64,000 nucleotides of DNA from a bacterium (GTDB lineage: Bacteria > SZUA-182 > DTGQ01), in contig JBFLZW010000022.1 of assembly GCA_040755755.1 (NCBI GenBank), positions 111,554-175,553 on the forward strand. The letters are read 5' to 3'. Each line of letters starts with the position of its first letter. The stretch's first letter is position 1. Shown here one piece after another: positions 19,118 through 28,341 of this stretch. Position numbers and translations under genes: made by a program. The notes below the pieces were generated by a model. It saw only the letters and a program-made list of their open reading frames with translations, was not told the DNA's origin and ran no database searches.

Positions 19118-19839
19118 CCTGGACAGATGTTCCCCATGTTCCTTTTCTCGATGAGGAAGGTGAAAAATAACCATCACCCCCACCCAGCCTCCCCCCTCAA
19201 GGGGGAGGGGAGTTATGGAGGCTTTCATCCAAGATGGGGAACATCTGCAGCCTGGAGAAAAAGAGATTCTTTACGGAGGGTGATACTGCCCCTGGTTTCC
19301 GGTCGAGAAAATGCCTTACAAGGGCTGTGTGATATGCAACCGGAATGTTGGCCGGCCGGTTATCAGATAAACATCGTAACATAATTTCATACTATTATAT
19401 TCTTGGCTCCACCGGTTGAGGCTGATATAAACCCTTCAGCCGGTGGATCAAAGCCATTATCAATACTATAAAGTCTGCATGCACTAAAGCCTAACGGCGC
19501 AAGAGGTGCTGAAAAGGTCCCGTCGAGTCACTGATTACTGGCCACTCAATTTGGATATGCATTTTTTATCTTTATTTTTTAAAGTATTAGCGTATAATAG
19601 TTGCATAATCTTAGTATATAGCGCGGTAAATACGTGGACGCAGTAAATACGTGGACAGTTAGGCTCGACCAAGAGATCGCGTGCGGTATTTGATTTGGTG
19701 GGGCAAAAAAGCAGCCCCACCCTCCAGGTACTCGATGCCTTTCTGAGGGGGGATAGCTGTCCTTCACTCCCGCGCCGTGTACTAAGCTCCATCAATGAGC
19801 CTGGTTTTCAGCTTAAAGAAAGGACGGTATTAAAAGGGT
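19118..19839. other. Intergenic region with hairpins, no gene
   Basis: About 720 bases. AGATGTTCCCCAT at about 19124 is matched by ATGGGGAACATCT at about 19232, and a CTCCCCCTTGAGGGG-type palindrome lies near 19185-19210. TCCACCGGTTGA ... TCAGCCGGTGGA (about 19408-19447) forms a 12-bp hairpin with one G-T pair. Frames of 60-86 codons show no family signature. Confidence 0.5.
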
Positions 19840-22800
19840 ATGAAAAGCCGGTTATTCACTCCCTGGTCCAGATACTCAGGCCTGATTGTCAGCGTGCTCT
19901 TGGTTTTGGCCGGGCTGTATCTGATGAACTATGTTAATGGCCTTCTTGCTCACAGCCTGGTCGAGATTTTCGGAATCATCGTCGCTGGCGGAATATTCAT
20001 GACCGGATGGAACTCACGTCAGTTCCAGGATAATAACTTCTATCCATTCCTCGGTGTTGCCTACCTCTTTATCGGCGGCATGGAAGTGCTCTATCTCCTT
20101 TCATACAGCGGTCTCATGATATTCCCGAATTATGGGAGCGACCCGAATCTCACGATGCAGTTCTGGATCGCTGCCCGCTTCATCGAAAGTATTTCTTTTC
20201 TGATCGCTCCCCTGTTTATCGGCAGGAAACTGAATGCCCGGCGGGTATTTACGGGTTACATTACTGCCAGTTTCCTTGTGCTGTGGGCCATCCTTTCCCA
20301 ATACATTTCCCCGATCTATTTTATCGAGGGAGCAGGGTCAACTCTGTTTGGCAGGATGAGCAGACTGGTCATTTGCCTGATCTTGCTGGCCTCGATTACG
20401 CACCTCATTCACCGGCGCAGGGAGTTTGAACCGGCTGTTCTCTACCTGGTGGTTACTTCAATTATCATTACCATCAGTTCCGAATTGATCATTGCTTTTT
20501 TTGCTGTAAGGAGCGGTGGCCCTTACACGCTGACCTGTCTGACACTCAATGCCTTTTCATTCTACCTCATCTACAAGGCCATCGTCGAGACCGGCATGAT
20601 GAGGCCGTATCAGCTTCTTTTCCGGAATCTGAAGCGGAGCGAGGAACTGCTGAGGGAAAGTGCGAGCCGCTGTGAGATTTCCCTTGAGCAATCAAAACGG
20701 GAGTTGACCATCAGAAACCAGATCTCCGACATTTTCCTGACGGTCCCGGATGACCGGATGTACGCGGATGTACTCCACATAATTCTCCAGGCTATGGACA
20801 GCAGGTTCGGGTTCTTCGGGTATATCAATCAGGATGGAGATATGGTCTTTCCATCCATGACCAGGGAGATCTGGGATGAGTGCCGGATACCTGACAAGAA
20901 GATCGTTTTTCCCCGCAGGGAATGGGGTGGCATCTGGGGGCAGGCCCTTGTCGGAAAGAGAACCATCCGCTCCAATGAGCCTGGCACTGTGCCCAGGGGG
21001 CACATTCCGATAACCAGAACTCTGATCGTGCCCATTATCCATTCCGGAAAGGTTATCGGTGAAATCGCGGTCGCCAACAAAGCTACCGATTACACGGACA
21101 AGGACCAGGAGCTTCTGGAAACCATCGTCAACTCCAAGATAGCCCCCATATTGTATGCCAGATTAGAGAGCGAGTGTCAGGAAAGGGAACGGCAGCGGGC
21201 AGAGGAATCGATCAGGTCAGCCTACGCCGAGCTCGACCAGATATTCAACACCGCAGCGGATGGGATGCGGGTGGTTGATAAAAACTTTACGGTCATAAGA
21301 ACCAATAAGACATTTTCAACTATGGCAGGACTCAGTCAGGAGGAGATGGTGGGCAAAAAATGCCACGAGGTATTTCCCGGCTCCGCCTGCCATACTCCTG
21401 ACTGCCCGCTGATCAGAATTCTCCATGGTGAGGAGCATATTGAATCTGAGGTGATCAAGGAACGCCTCGACGGCCGGAAAATTTCCTGCCTGGTGAACGC
21501 GACCCCTTTTCGGGGGCCTGATGGCGAATTGATCGGCGCGGTTGAAGATTTGAAGGACATCACCGAACGAAAACAGATGATGGAAGAGCTTTGCAGGGCC
21601 AAGGAGGAGGCGGAGGCCAAGTATCTGGCTCTGGTCGAGCAGGCCAACGACGGGGTGGCTATTATCCAGGATGAAGCATGGAAGTTCGTTAACCGGGTCA
21701 TGACCGAGATTATCGGTTATACGGTTCAGGAAATGATGGACCGGCCCTTCTGGGAAGTGGTAGCACCTGAAAGCAGAGACCTTATGATCCGGAGATATCG
21801 CTCGCGCCTTTCCGGCAAGGATACTCCCTCTTTCTACGAGGCCAGGTTTCAGGCCAAAGATGGAACCATCAGGGATATCGAAATCTCGGCAGGACTTGTT
21901 CAATACCACGGGAAACCCGCCACCCTGGGCATTTTCCGGGATGTCACCAGCCGCAAGAGAATGGAGAATGAATTGCTGAAGGCCCAGAAACTTGAGTCCG
22001 TCGGCCTTCTGGCTGGTGGTATTGCCCACGATTTCAATAATCTGCTGGCTGCTATCATCGGCAATCTGTCTCTTATCGAGATGTATCTGAAATCCGGCGG
22101 CAGCATCTTCGAACCCTTGAAAAATACGGAACGGGCATCCCAGCAGGCCAGAGAGTTGACCCAGCAGCTCCTTACCTTCTCAAAAGGCGGCAATCCGGTG
22201 AGGAAGACTGCATCCATTGCCAATCTGCTGAGAGATGCAGCCCGCCTTGCCCTGAGCGGCTCCAATGTCACCTGCAGGCTGCACCTGCCTGATAATCTAT
22301 GGTGGGCCGAAATTGATGAAGGCCAGATAAGTCAGGTTATCAATAACCTGCTGATCAACGCCGACCAGGCCATGCCGGAAGGCGGAACAATCGAACTGCA
22401 GGCTGAGAATGTCGTGATCAGGGAGGGTAGTGAGGGCAGTAATGGCGATGATCTTCCGCTCGATGATGGCAGGTATATCAGGGTAACGGTCAGGGACCAG
22501 GGGATCGGCATCCCGAAGGAGTATCTTACCCGTATCTTTGACCCCTATTTTACCACCAAGCAGAAAGGCAGCGGTCTTGGCCTGGCAATTTGCTACTCGA
22601 TCGTCAGGAAGCATGCAGGACATATAACGGTGGAATCAAAAGTCGGGGTTGGAACTTCTTTTTCGTTCTATCTTCCGGCTTCAGCCAGAGAGGCTTTTGT
22701 CGTGGAAGATGTTATCGAGGAAGGGCCGATACGCGGGCAGGGGAAAATCCTGTTCATGGACGATCAGGAAATCATCAGGGATATGGCTGAAGAGATGCTG

Positions 22801-23178
22801 CTTGATCTTGGCTATGAAGTTGAGCTGGCCAGGGAAGGTCAGGAGGCTGTCGAGATGTACAAAAAAGCCCGGGAATCAGGACATGCCTTTGATGCCGTTA
22901 TCCTCGATTTGACCATTCCGGGAGGCATGGGAGGCGATGAGACCATCCGGAAACTGCTCGAGATCGACCCAAAGGTCAATGCGATTGTCTCAAGCGGTTA
23001 TTCCGGTGATCCTATCGTATCAGAATATCGGCAGCACGGTTTCCAGGGAGTGGTTGCCAAACCCTATAACCTCGAAGGGCTCAGCCGGGAATTACACAGG
23101 GTACTCAAAGGCACGGGAGCATATGGACCAAAGCCCCTGGCAGATCGGGGGACTCATTCCCGCTATCCGGGGCGATAA
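19840..23178 (+). CDS. Hybrid sensor histidine kinase (MASE3-like, GAF, PAS, PAS, HisKA, HATPase, REC)
   Basis: 1,112 residues. About 10-250 hold seven or so membrane helices resembling MASE3. A short coiled coil leads into a GAF domain (about 290-440), then two PAS domains (about 455-575 and 590-705). The first PAS has a Cys cluster (KKCHEVFPGSACHTPDCPL) common in such sensors. The kinase core has the phospho-accepting His at about 730 (GGIAHDFNN) and a complete ATPase domain (NNLLINADQAMPEGG, DQGIGIP, GSGLGLAI). The C-terminal receiver has its phospho-acceptor Asp at about 1023 (VILDLTIPGG). It is followed by a convergent cytochrome gene; no separate response regulator is adjacent. The signal is unknown. 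Confidence 0.92.
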   Translation: MKSRLFTPWSRYSGLIVSVLLVLAGLYLMNYVNGLLAHSLVEIFGIIVAGGIFMTGWNSRQFQDNNFYPFLGVAYLFIGGMEVLYLLSYSGLMIFPNYGSDPNLTMQFWIAARFIESISFLIAPLFIGRKLNARRVFTGYITASFLVLWAILSQYISPIYFIEGAGSTLFGRMSRLVICLILLASITHLIHRRREFEPAVLYLVVTSIIITISSELIIAFFAVRSGGPYTLTCLTLNAFSFYLIYKAIVETGMMRPYQLLFRNLKRSEELLRESASRCEISLEQSKRELTIRNQISDIFLTVPDDRMYADVLHIILQAMDSRFGFFGYINQDGDMVFPSMTREIWDECRIPDKKIVFPRREWGGIWGQALVGKRTIRSNEPGTVPRGHIPITRTLIVPIIHSGKVIGEIAVANKATDYTDKDQELLETIVNSKIAPILYARLESECQERERQRAEESIRSAYAELDQIFNTAADGMRVVDKNFTVIRTNKTFSTMAGLSQEEMVGKKCHEVFPGSACHTPDCPLIRILHGEEHIESEVIKERLDGRKISCLVNATPFRGPDGELIGAVEDLKDITERKQMMEELCRAKEEAEAKYLALVEQANDGVAIIQDEAWKFVNRVMTEIIGYTVQEMMDRPFWEVVAPESRDLMIRRYRSRLSGKDTPSFYEARFQAKDGTIRDIEISAGLVQYHGKPATLGIFRDVTSRKRMENELLKAQKLESVGLLAGGIAHDFNNLLAAIIGNLSLIEMYLKSGGSIFEPLKNTERASQQARELTQQLLTFSKGGNPVRKTASIANLLRDAARLALSGSNVTCRLHLPDNLWWAEIDEGQISQVINNLLINADQAMPEGGTIELQAENVVIREGSEGSNGDDLPLDDGRYIRVTVRDQGIGIPKEYLTRIFDPYFTTKQKGSGLGLAICYSIVRKHAGHITVESKVGVGTSFSFYLPASAREAFVVEDVIEEGPIRGQGKILFMDDQEIIRDMAEEMLLDLGYEVELAREGQEAVEMYKKARESGHAFDAVILDLTIPGGMGGDETIRKLLEIDPKVNAIVSSGYSGDPIVSEYRQHGFQGVVAKPYNLEGLSRELHRVLKGTGAYGPKPLADRGTHSRYPGR

Positions 23179-23220
23179 CCACTTACCTTCTTTGTGCCTG
23201 GGTGCCTCAGAGCAGTTACC

Positions 23221-24471
23221 TCAATCTCCGCTGTCTGTTCCCCGTGGATCACCCTGCCTGTATCCCAATTTGTCCCAGTCCAGCAGTTGGCGGCCACCCG
23301 GACCATGACAGTCGGTGCAGGAAAGAGCTTCCTCTTTCGGGCCGATGGAATGGCTCAGGCTGAAGTTCAAATCCCTGGTTATCAGGGTAGCTTGCGGGTA
23401 ATCCGGCTCCTGATCGGCGTCATTGGGATCGTCATAGGCCCGCATATCAGCCTCGGTGGTAACGAGGAGGGAAGGATCTTCAGGATCGGTCCGTCCCGCG
23501 GCCTTGACCTTGCTGGCGGGAATAATGTCATCGATGTCAGATTCCGTTGATTTGATAAACCAGCTAATGCTGATTACATTGAATGGGTATATCCTGGCCC
23601 CGGGCGCTTCCTTGCGCTCTGCAAAGCCGAGTATCGGCACATGCTTGTAATCAGCCGACGGGCCGCTGCCATCATACCATTTATAGGCTGGCAGCCAGCC
23701 AGCCTCATGGTTGCGGGTAACCGGCTGGCCGTTTCTGAACCGGCTCCAGTCCCGGCCAGCCAGAGCCAGGGCTGACCTTGTCCGGGTATCCGTGTGGCAG
23801 GTTTCACAGGCGACTATCCGGCAATGCTGATCCAGTCTGTGCCCGGATATTTTCTTCCCGCTCTCTGCTGCTTCCGAGTGGGGAGCAGATGAGTGGCAGC
23901 CGCTCATGGTACAACCGACCACAGGGTCGGTCACGGTCGGTTCGCTGGTATCGATCGCCGATCCCTTGGCTATCTGATGATCCTGAGTAATATGACATGA
24001 CTGGCAGGCCTTTTGCGGATCTGACCCAAGGTGGACATCCTGGCCAGGGTCAAAAAGATCACCCCGCTTTTCCGTATCCTTTTTGTGACAGGTGAAGCAT
24101 TGTCCGACTGTCGGGGGCTCGGCCCTGAAGTCCCCGCTGTCTGTCTGGCTGATGGATGAATGGCAGACTAGGCAATTGGCCGTGGACTTTTTCGGATTCC
24201 ATTCAGCGCCGATGTGGCAGTCGTCGCATTTTCGACTGATCCAGCCATCAACCCCTCCCTCTTCGGAGAACTTAAACATCGACAGAGCGCACCATTTTTC
24301 GAGCATACCAAGCCCGGTGCCATATCCAAGCTGACCATGATACGACTCTTCAACCTCATGGGAATCAAAACCCTGAGCGCCGATATCTTCAACTTCCCGG
24401 CAGACAGAGCATGGCGGCAGTATCAGGCCGGTAACCAAAACTGCGAGCAGGATTTTTCTGAAGTCAGTCAT
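23221..24471 (-). CDS. Octaheme tetrathionate reductase-like multiheme cytochrome
   Basis: 416 residues with strong ribosome-binding site GGGAGGAAGG and a signal peptide (ILLAVLVTGLILPPCSVC). Heme sites visible: CDDCH, CLVCH, CFTCH, CQSCH, CETCH and CTDCH, plus one expanded CTMSGCH, so seven clear sites. The stretches HCRIVACETCHTD, WLPAYKWYDG, ARIYPFNV and the ending CTDCHGPGGRQLLDW follow the pattern of the octaheme tetrathionate reductase (OTR) family. That family reduces tetrathionate, nitrite or hydroxylamine in the periplasm. The eighth (active-site) heme of OTR is attached through CxxCK, which I do not find, so catalytic activity is uncertain. Confidence 0.8.
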   Translation of the reverse strand: MTDFRKILLAVLVTGLILPPCSVCREVEDIGAQGFDSHEVEESYHGQLGYGTGLGMLEKWCALSMFKFSEEGGVDGWISRKCDDCHIGAEWNPKKSTANCLVCHSSISQTDSGDFRAEPPTVGQCFTCHKKDTEKRGDLFDPGQDVHLGSDPQKACQSCHITQDHQIAKGSAIDTSEPTVTDPVVGCTMSGCHSSAPHSEAAESGKKISGHRLDQHCRIVACETCHTDTRTRSALALAGRDWSRFRNGQPVTRNHEAGWLPAYKWYDGSGPSADYKHVPILGFAERKEAPGARIYPFNVISISWFIKSTESDIDDIIPASKVKAAGRTDPEDPSLLVTTEADMRAYDDPNDADQEPDYPQATLITRDLNFSLSHSIGPKEEALSCTDCHGPGGRQLLDWDKLGYRQGDPRGTDSGD

Positions 24472-24677
24472 TTCCTTCCTCCCTTCCCTGATGATGCATC
24501 TTCACAGGTATTTATAAGACCTTAAAAAAACTTTATAATCATCATTCTTATCGGAAGCGGGCTCAAGATTTATATCACCGGGTGATAATGGGAGGAAGCA
24601 GTCATACAGGAGCGAAAGATGGCTGGCAGAGAGCCTCGCCCCACCGGGGCTCCCTGCGACAGATGAATACCTCGAAG

Positions 24678-25403
24678 TTAAACCGTTTTTTTCCTCTCAT
24701 AGGAATAACTATATCGACCATAGCGATGGTAGAAATAATTAGACAGGCTGTTTTCACAGCCATTCAGAACTAATCCCAGAATCTTTGTCTTGTCTTCCAA
24801 TTTGTTAATCGCCTCATATACCGCCTCCCGTTGAGTCATTGATGCTCTGACAACCAGGATAACATGGTCTACCAGAGAAGATATGATAGTTGAATCAGTC
24901 ACTGGAATTATCGGGGGAGAATCGATAATAATAAAACGATTGTCATAGCGGTTCTTTACCTCTTGAATCAAATTGAACATGCGGTCGGAATCAAGGAGCT
25001 CTGAAGGATTTTCGGGGGGAATACCGGCAGTAATTACACTCAGCTTTGGAATCAGGGTTTTCAGGATATATTTCGCCAGATCACCTCCGTATGTCAGGTA
25101 CTCTGCTAATCCTACGCAGCTTTTATCGAGGCCAAGCATTTTGCCCACCTGCGGTTTTCTCATATCAGCATCAATGAGGAGAACGGTTTCATCCATGCCC
25201 TTAACGATAGAAACAGCTAAGTTGATGGAAGTTAACGTCTTTCCTTCACCCCGAATGGCACTGGAGACCTGAAACACCCTGCTTTCCTTTTTCTTTGACA
25301 CTTCCAGGATATAGGTTCTTAATATGCGGTACTGTTCGGCAATCACAGAGTCGGGCTTCCATATCGAAACCAAATGCTCATCAAACGTCGCACTATCTTT
25401 CAT
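24678..25403 (-). CDS. Bacterial tyrosine autokinase (CpsD/CapB/Wzc cytoplasmic-type)
   Basis: 241 residues. The chain starts with the EQYRILRT segment typical of BY-kinases. Then come Walker A (SSAIRGEGKT, about 47-56), Walker A' (VLLIDADMRKP) and Walker B (FIIIDSPP). The C-terminus is a tyrosine cluster (YFYHRYGRYSYSYERKK), the usual autophosphorylation tail. Such kinases control polymerisation or export of exopolysaccharide through a membrane Wzz-type partner, which is not encoded here. It lies 50 bases downstream of the RuBisCO-like gene on the same strand, so the two may be co-transcribed. Confidence 0.9.
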   Translation of the reverse strand: MKDSATFDEHLVSIWKPDSVIAEQYRILRTYILEVSKKKESRVFQVSSAIRGEGKTLTSINLAVSIVKGMDETVLLIDADMRKPQVGKMLGLDKSCVGLAEYLTYGGDLAKYILKTLIPKLSVITAGIPPENPSELLDSDRMFNLIQEVKNRYDNRFIIIDSPPIIPVTDSTIISSLVDHVILVVRASMTQREAVYEAINKLEDKTKILGLVLNGCENSLSNYFYHRYGRYSYSYERKKTV

Positions 25404-25453
25404 CTTGTTTTATTCCTCGTAAATGTAGACACTTTTCCTGTTCTTCTGTTTAG

Positions 25454-26614
25454 TTATTCGGTATGGAGTCTGGAATTGTTCGGAAGGTACCGGGAATTTT
25501 CACTAAGTAACTGGTCAAGGAACCTTTTAACGTTTTCCTGGAGATTGCGGCCTGATCCGTAAAGGCCGGCTCCGATCAGGAATATGGTGTCTTCAGGGTA
25601 TTTTCCCCGAACTTCCGGCAGGTTGGAAAGCCTGATACCTCCCGCGGGAATTGGAAAGGATGGTAATATCGTGCCCAGAGGGGCCAGCAGATTGGTACTG
25701 ATTCTCCGGCAGGTATTCTCATCGAATGCGAATCTGCCGCTGCAATCCGGAAAAATTACGGCATCCGCTCCAGCCATGCGAAAGAGAGTTCCCAGGAGGA
25801 TTTCCGGGGCGATGCCTTCTTTGCTGCTGGTGAAAAAGACCCCGCTGAGAGATGGATGGGCCATGAGAAAAAAAGGATAACTCTGGTTTTCGGCAATCGA
25901 GCGGAAAAAATCCAACCCCGTGATTACCGGCTGCAACAGGAGTCCATCTACGCCCAGCTCCAGGGCATACTCGATCTGCTGCTGCATGACTCCAGGGCTG
26001 TCATTGATATTCGTGAAGTAGAGTGATTTCCTGCCGCTTTTCTCCTGGGCTTTCAGGAGAGCTTCCCGGCAGAGGCGGACCCGGTCCTGGTAGGTACATG
26101 TCGGCTGATTTCCCAGGTTATGGTCATCCTTGATAATATCGATCCCTCCAAGGGAAAGCTCATAGCAGATCCGAGCCAGTTCCGGAGCGCTGCACCCCAG
26201 TGGTTTCAGTGCCGTACAGGTGAGGGGCCGTCCAAAGATCTCTGTCCTGCTCCTCAATCCGCTGACGCCATAGGCTGGTCCGGGAAACTTTTGGAGAAAG
26301 TCCGGGGGAAGAGCCAACTCAATAAGCCTGATACCCTGCATTAACGAAATATTGCCAAAGACAAGATTCATGAATTGATTCAGCGAGCCGTTCAGGATAT
26401 CGGGTGAATACTCTAAAATTATCCGGTACTGATCTTCACCCTCTGCATGAATCTCAGAAATTTGACCGACGATTTTCTCCAATATGCGGGGATCGGATAT
26501 CAAATACTCCGGCATCTCCACAGTTTGCTCGAAGGCAATCGCCGTGGCGATCTTCTCCGGATCTTCTTCTGTTGTAATCAGGTAAGATGCCCGAATCTGG
26601 TTTGATTGAGCCAA
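25454..26614 (-). CDS. RuBisCO-like protein (form IV)
   Basis: 386 residues from TTG 26614, chosen because GAGAGGAG stands 6 bases upstream; an upstream ATG (26656) has no such site. The large-subunit fold is evident: the GN of the N-domain (FGNISLMQG, equivalent to Asn123), TALKPLG around Lys175, GGIDIIKDDH at about 156-165 (Lys201, Asp203 and position 204), MAHPS around His294, PAGGI around position 380 and IGAGLYG around 403. Key RuBisCO residues are replaced: Glu204 is His, Lys177 is Leu, Arg295 is Pro, Ser379 is Ala. This excludes CO2 fixation and marks it as RuBisCO-like; known relatives are enolases, isomerases or decarboxylases of phosphorylated sugars. Its own substrate is unknown. 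Confidence 0.88.
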   Translation of the reverse strand: MAQSNQIRASYLITTEEDPEKIATAIAFEQTVEMPEYLISDPRILEKIVGQISEIHAEGEDQYRIILEYSPDILNGSLNQFMNLVFGNISLMQGIRLIELALPPDFLQKFPGPAYGVSGLRSRTEIFGRPLTCTALKPLGCSAPELARICYELSLGGIDIIKDDHNLGNQPTCTYQDRVRLCREALLKAQEKSGRKSLYFTNINDSPGVMQQQIEYALELGVDGLLLQPVITGLDFFRSIAENQSYPFFLMAHPSLSGVFFTSSKEGIAPEILLGTLFRMAGADAVIFPDCSGRFAFDENTCRRISTNLLAPLGTILPSFPIPAGGIRLSNLPEVRGKYPEDTIFLIGAGLYGSGRNLQENVKRFLDQLLSENSRYLPNNSRLHTE

Positions 26615-27206
26615 GTTATCTCCTCTCTTCGGGTGATATAAAAAATACAAATGCATTTTATCCCAAGTTTAGATATAATTGACAATAAAGTCAATATGGG
26701 TAAATTGGAAAATTAAATTCACTTCAGGTGCTGCCTGTCTTATCTACTTTTCTACTTTCTGCCGTTGAGCTCCAAAATGACTTGTAAGATATGTCCGTTT
26801 TGAAGCATAAGAGTTTCATTCCGCGATCGTCAAATAGATAAGCGTGAAGTATGAAGCCAATGAAATAACGCTTTAATGCGTCAGTAAAATCAATCGAAGG
26901 TCCAGACTATTTCCCTAACGCAGTTTTCTTGAAAGGGATTGTTCGGAACTGGAGAAATATTTACTCATTGTTTTTAAAATCATTAGCTTAACAATATGCT
27001 TTTAACAACCTGACAAAAGCGATGACTTATTTATTTCCCGTGCCTGAGCAATCATCTCATCCTGATAACAACTTTTAACGAAAGGAGGCGAAACTGGAGG
27101 TTTATTGTCCGTACGTCGTTAACCGGATATCATGTATCCCCTATTTTTTAGCCTGGCAGTAAAAGTATTACGGTAAATCTTGATATTTTATGAAAGGGAG
27201 GCACCC
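26615..27206. other. Intergenic region, AT-rich, no gene
   Basis: About 590 AT-rich bases between divergent genes, with no frame worth calling and no recognised riboswitch. AAAGGAGG at about 27081 is followed by no long frame; GGGAGG at 27196 belongs to the next gene. Confidence 0.5.
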
Positions 27207-27857
27207 ATGGAACAGAAAAAACTTTTTAAAGGATTTATTATTGTCAGTATACTGGCTTTGTTATTCACTATCGGCAGCCCGAAAGCTAATGCTCAATTTG
27301 GTTATTTTGGGCCTTTTGGACCGTATTATGCAGGACCTTTTGCTTATGGATATTTTCCACTTCCCCCACTTCCTGTGCCAGCAGCTCCAGTTGGCCCTTA
27401 CCGGGGACCGCACGTCCTGACAACAACGAGTCTGCTTACCGCCCTCGCTCCCGCACCGACAGTTCCGGCCGTAACTCCTGCCGGATTGAGCGTCACCTCC
27501 CTAGTACCGGTTGCTCCTGCTACCATTACCATTACTTTGCCGGCAACCGCTTTAGCCACGGTGGCTCCAACTGTAGCCCCGACAGTCGTTACCCCGACAG
27601 TTACTACGCCTACATTCCCCGGACTTACTACCGCTTTTCTGCTTGGTGGCGTCAGCACAAGCACTTTGACTACTCTGGCCTTGCTTGGGACACTGCCGAC
27701 TACTACCACAACTGCGGTAGTGCCAACTACCCCGGTATTACCAACTACCACCCTGCTTCCGACTACTACCACACCCACGATCGGGACTACCACGGCCTTG
27801 CTGCTTGGCGGCGGCGGCGGCGTTTCAACAACTACCCTGCTGTTACTCGGAATTTAA
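27207..27857 (+). CDS. Secreted Thr/Val/Pro-rich low-complexity protein
   Basis: 216 residues from ATG 27207 behind AAAGGGAGG. A signal peptide (FIIVSILALLFTIGSPKANA) is followed by a Gly/Tyr/Phe/Pro stretch (FGYFGPFGPYYAGPF) and then about 150 residues made almost only of Thr, Val, Ala, Pro, Leu and Ser (for example PTTTTTAVVPTTP), ending in a Gly run and a Leu-rich tail. There is no charge and no cysteine in that region. No family is recognised. Such composition suits a wall- or matrix-exposed, possibly O-glycosylated, structural protein; this is inference. Confidence 0.65.
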   Translation: MEQKKLFKGFIIVSILALLFTIGSPKANAQFGYFGPFGPYYAGPFAYGYFPLPPLPVPAAPVGPYRGPHVLTTTSLLTALAPAPTVPAVTPAGLSVTSLVPVAPATITITLPATALATVAPTVAPTVVTPTVTTPTFPGLTTAFLLGGVSTSTLTTLALLGTLPTTTTTAVVPTTPVLPTTTLLPTTTTPTIGTTTALLLGGGGGVSTTTLLLLGI

Positions 27858-27867
27858 GGATAAATCT

Positions 27868-27975
27868 TTCGATTTTTGAGAGTGTTAGTGTTTGAAAGTC
27901 TTTGAGAGCAAGTCTTTGAGAGCGAATGTTTGAAAGTGAACGAGAGTATTTGAAGGTCGGTGTTTGAGAGTTAGT
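27868..27975. repeat. Degenerate TTTGAGAGT-type tandem repeat
   Basis: Six or more imperfect units of about 12-16 bases (TTTGAGAGTG, TTTGAAAGTC, TTTGAGAGCAAGTC) directly after the stop of the low-complexity protein gene. Not translated in any long frame. Confidence 0.5.
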
Positions 27976-27987
27976 TTCTGACATTAA

Positions 27988-28048
27988 GCCTGTTCAGGGA
28001 TTTGACCAGGGGAAAATACCCCCTGAGGGGGGAAATCCCTGAGCAGGC
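27988..28048. terminator. Long hairpin between convergent genes
   Basis: Arms GCCTGTTCAGGGATTT and AAATCCCTGAGCAGGC pair with one G-T, enclosing an inner CCCC/GGGG hairpin. It has no T-run. Its place between convergent genes suggests a two-way transcription stop. Confidence 0.45.
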
Positions 28049-28059
28049 CATCTTACATC

Positions 28060-28263
28060 TTATTTCAGTGCATGTGCAGCATATTCCAAAACCGCATGCA
28101 AGTCTTCCTCACAAATGTGGGGATAATCTTCCAAAATTTCTGCTTGGGTCATTCCAGAAGCCAATAATTCAAGGATAAATTCAACGCTGAGCCGTGTACC
28201 CTTGATAATTGGTTTGCCTCCAAGTATTTCAGTATCTATAATAATTCTCTCTCTCTGCACCAT
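28060..28263 (-). CDS. DUF433 antitoxin-like protein
   Basis: 67 residues from ATG 28263, preceded by GGAGGAAG; an upstream start at 28314 lacks such a site. The sequence follows the DUF433 pattern: GGKPIIKGTRLSVEFILELLASG, then MTQAEILEDYP and DLHAVLEYAAHAL, a helix-turn-helix-like fold found in VapB-type antitoxins. The partner normally encoded just downstream (a PIN-like DUF5615 toxin) is absent, since only a hairpin and the convergent gene follow. It is therefore a solitary antitoxin-like regulator, perhaps a relic of a pair. Confidence 0.85.
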   Translation of the reverse strand: MVQRERIIIDTEILGGKPIIKGTRLSVEFILELLASGMTQAEILEDYPHICEEDLHAVLEYAAHALK

Positions 28264-28341
28264 GTAACTTCCTCCGAAGTATGTATGCTCAGAAATAATC
28301 TTCCAATCAACCACCTGTTTAATGAGTTATATAGCTAACTC

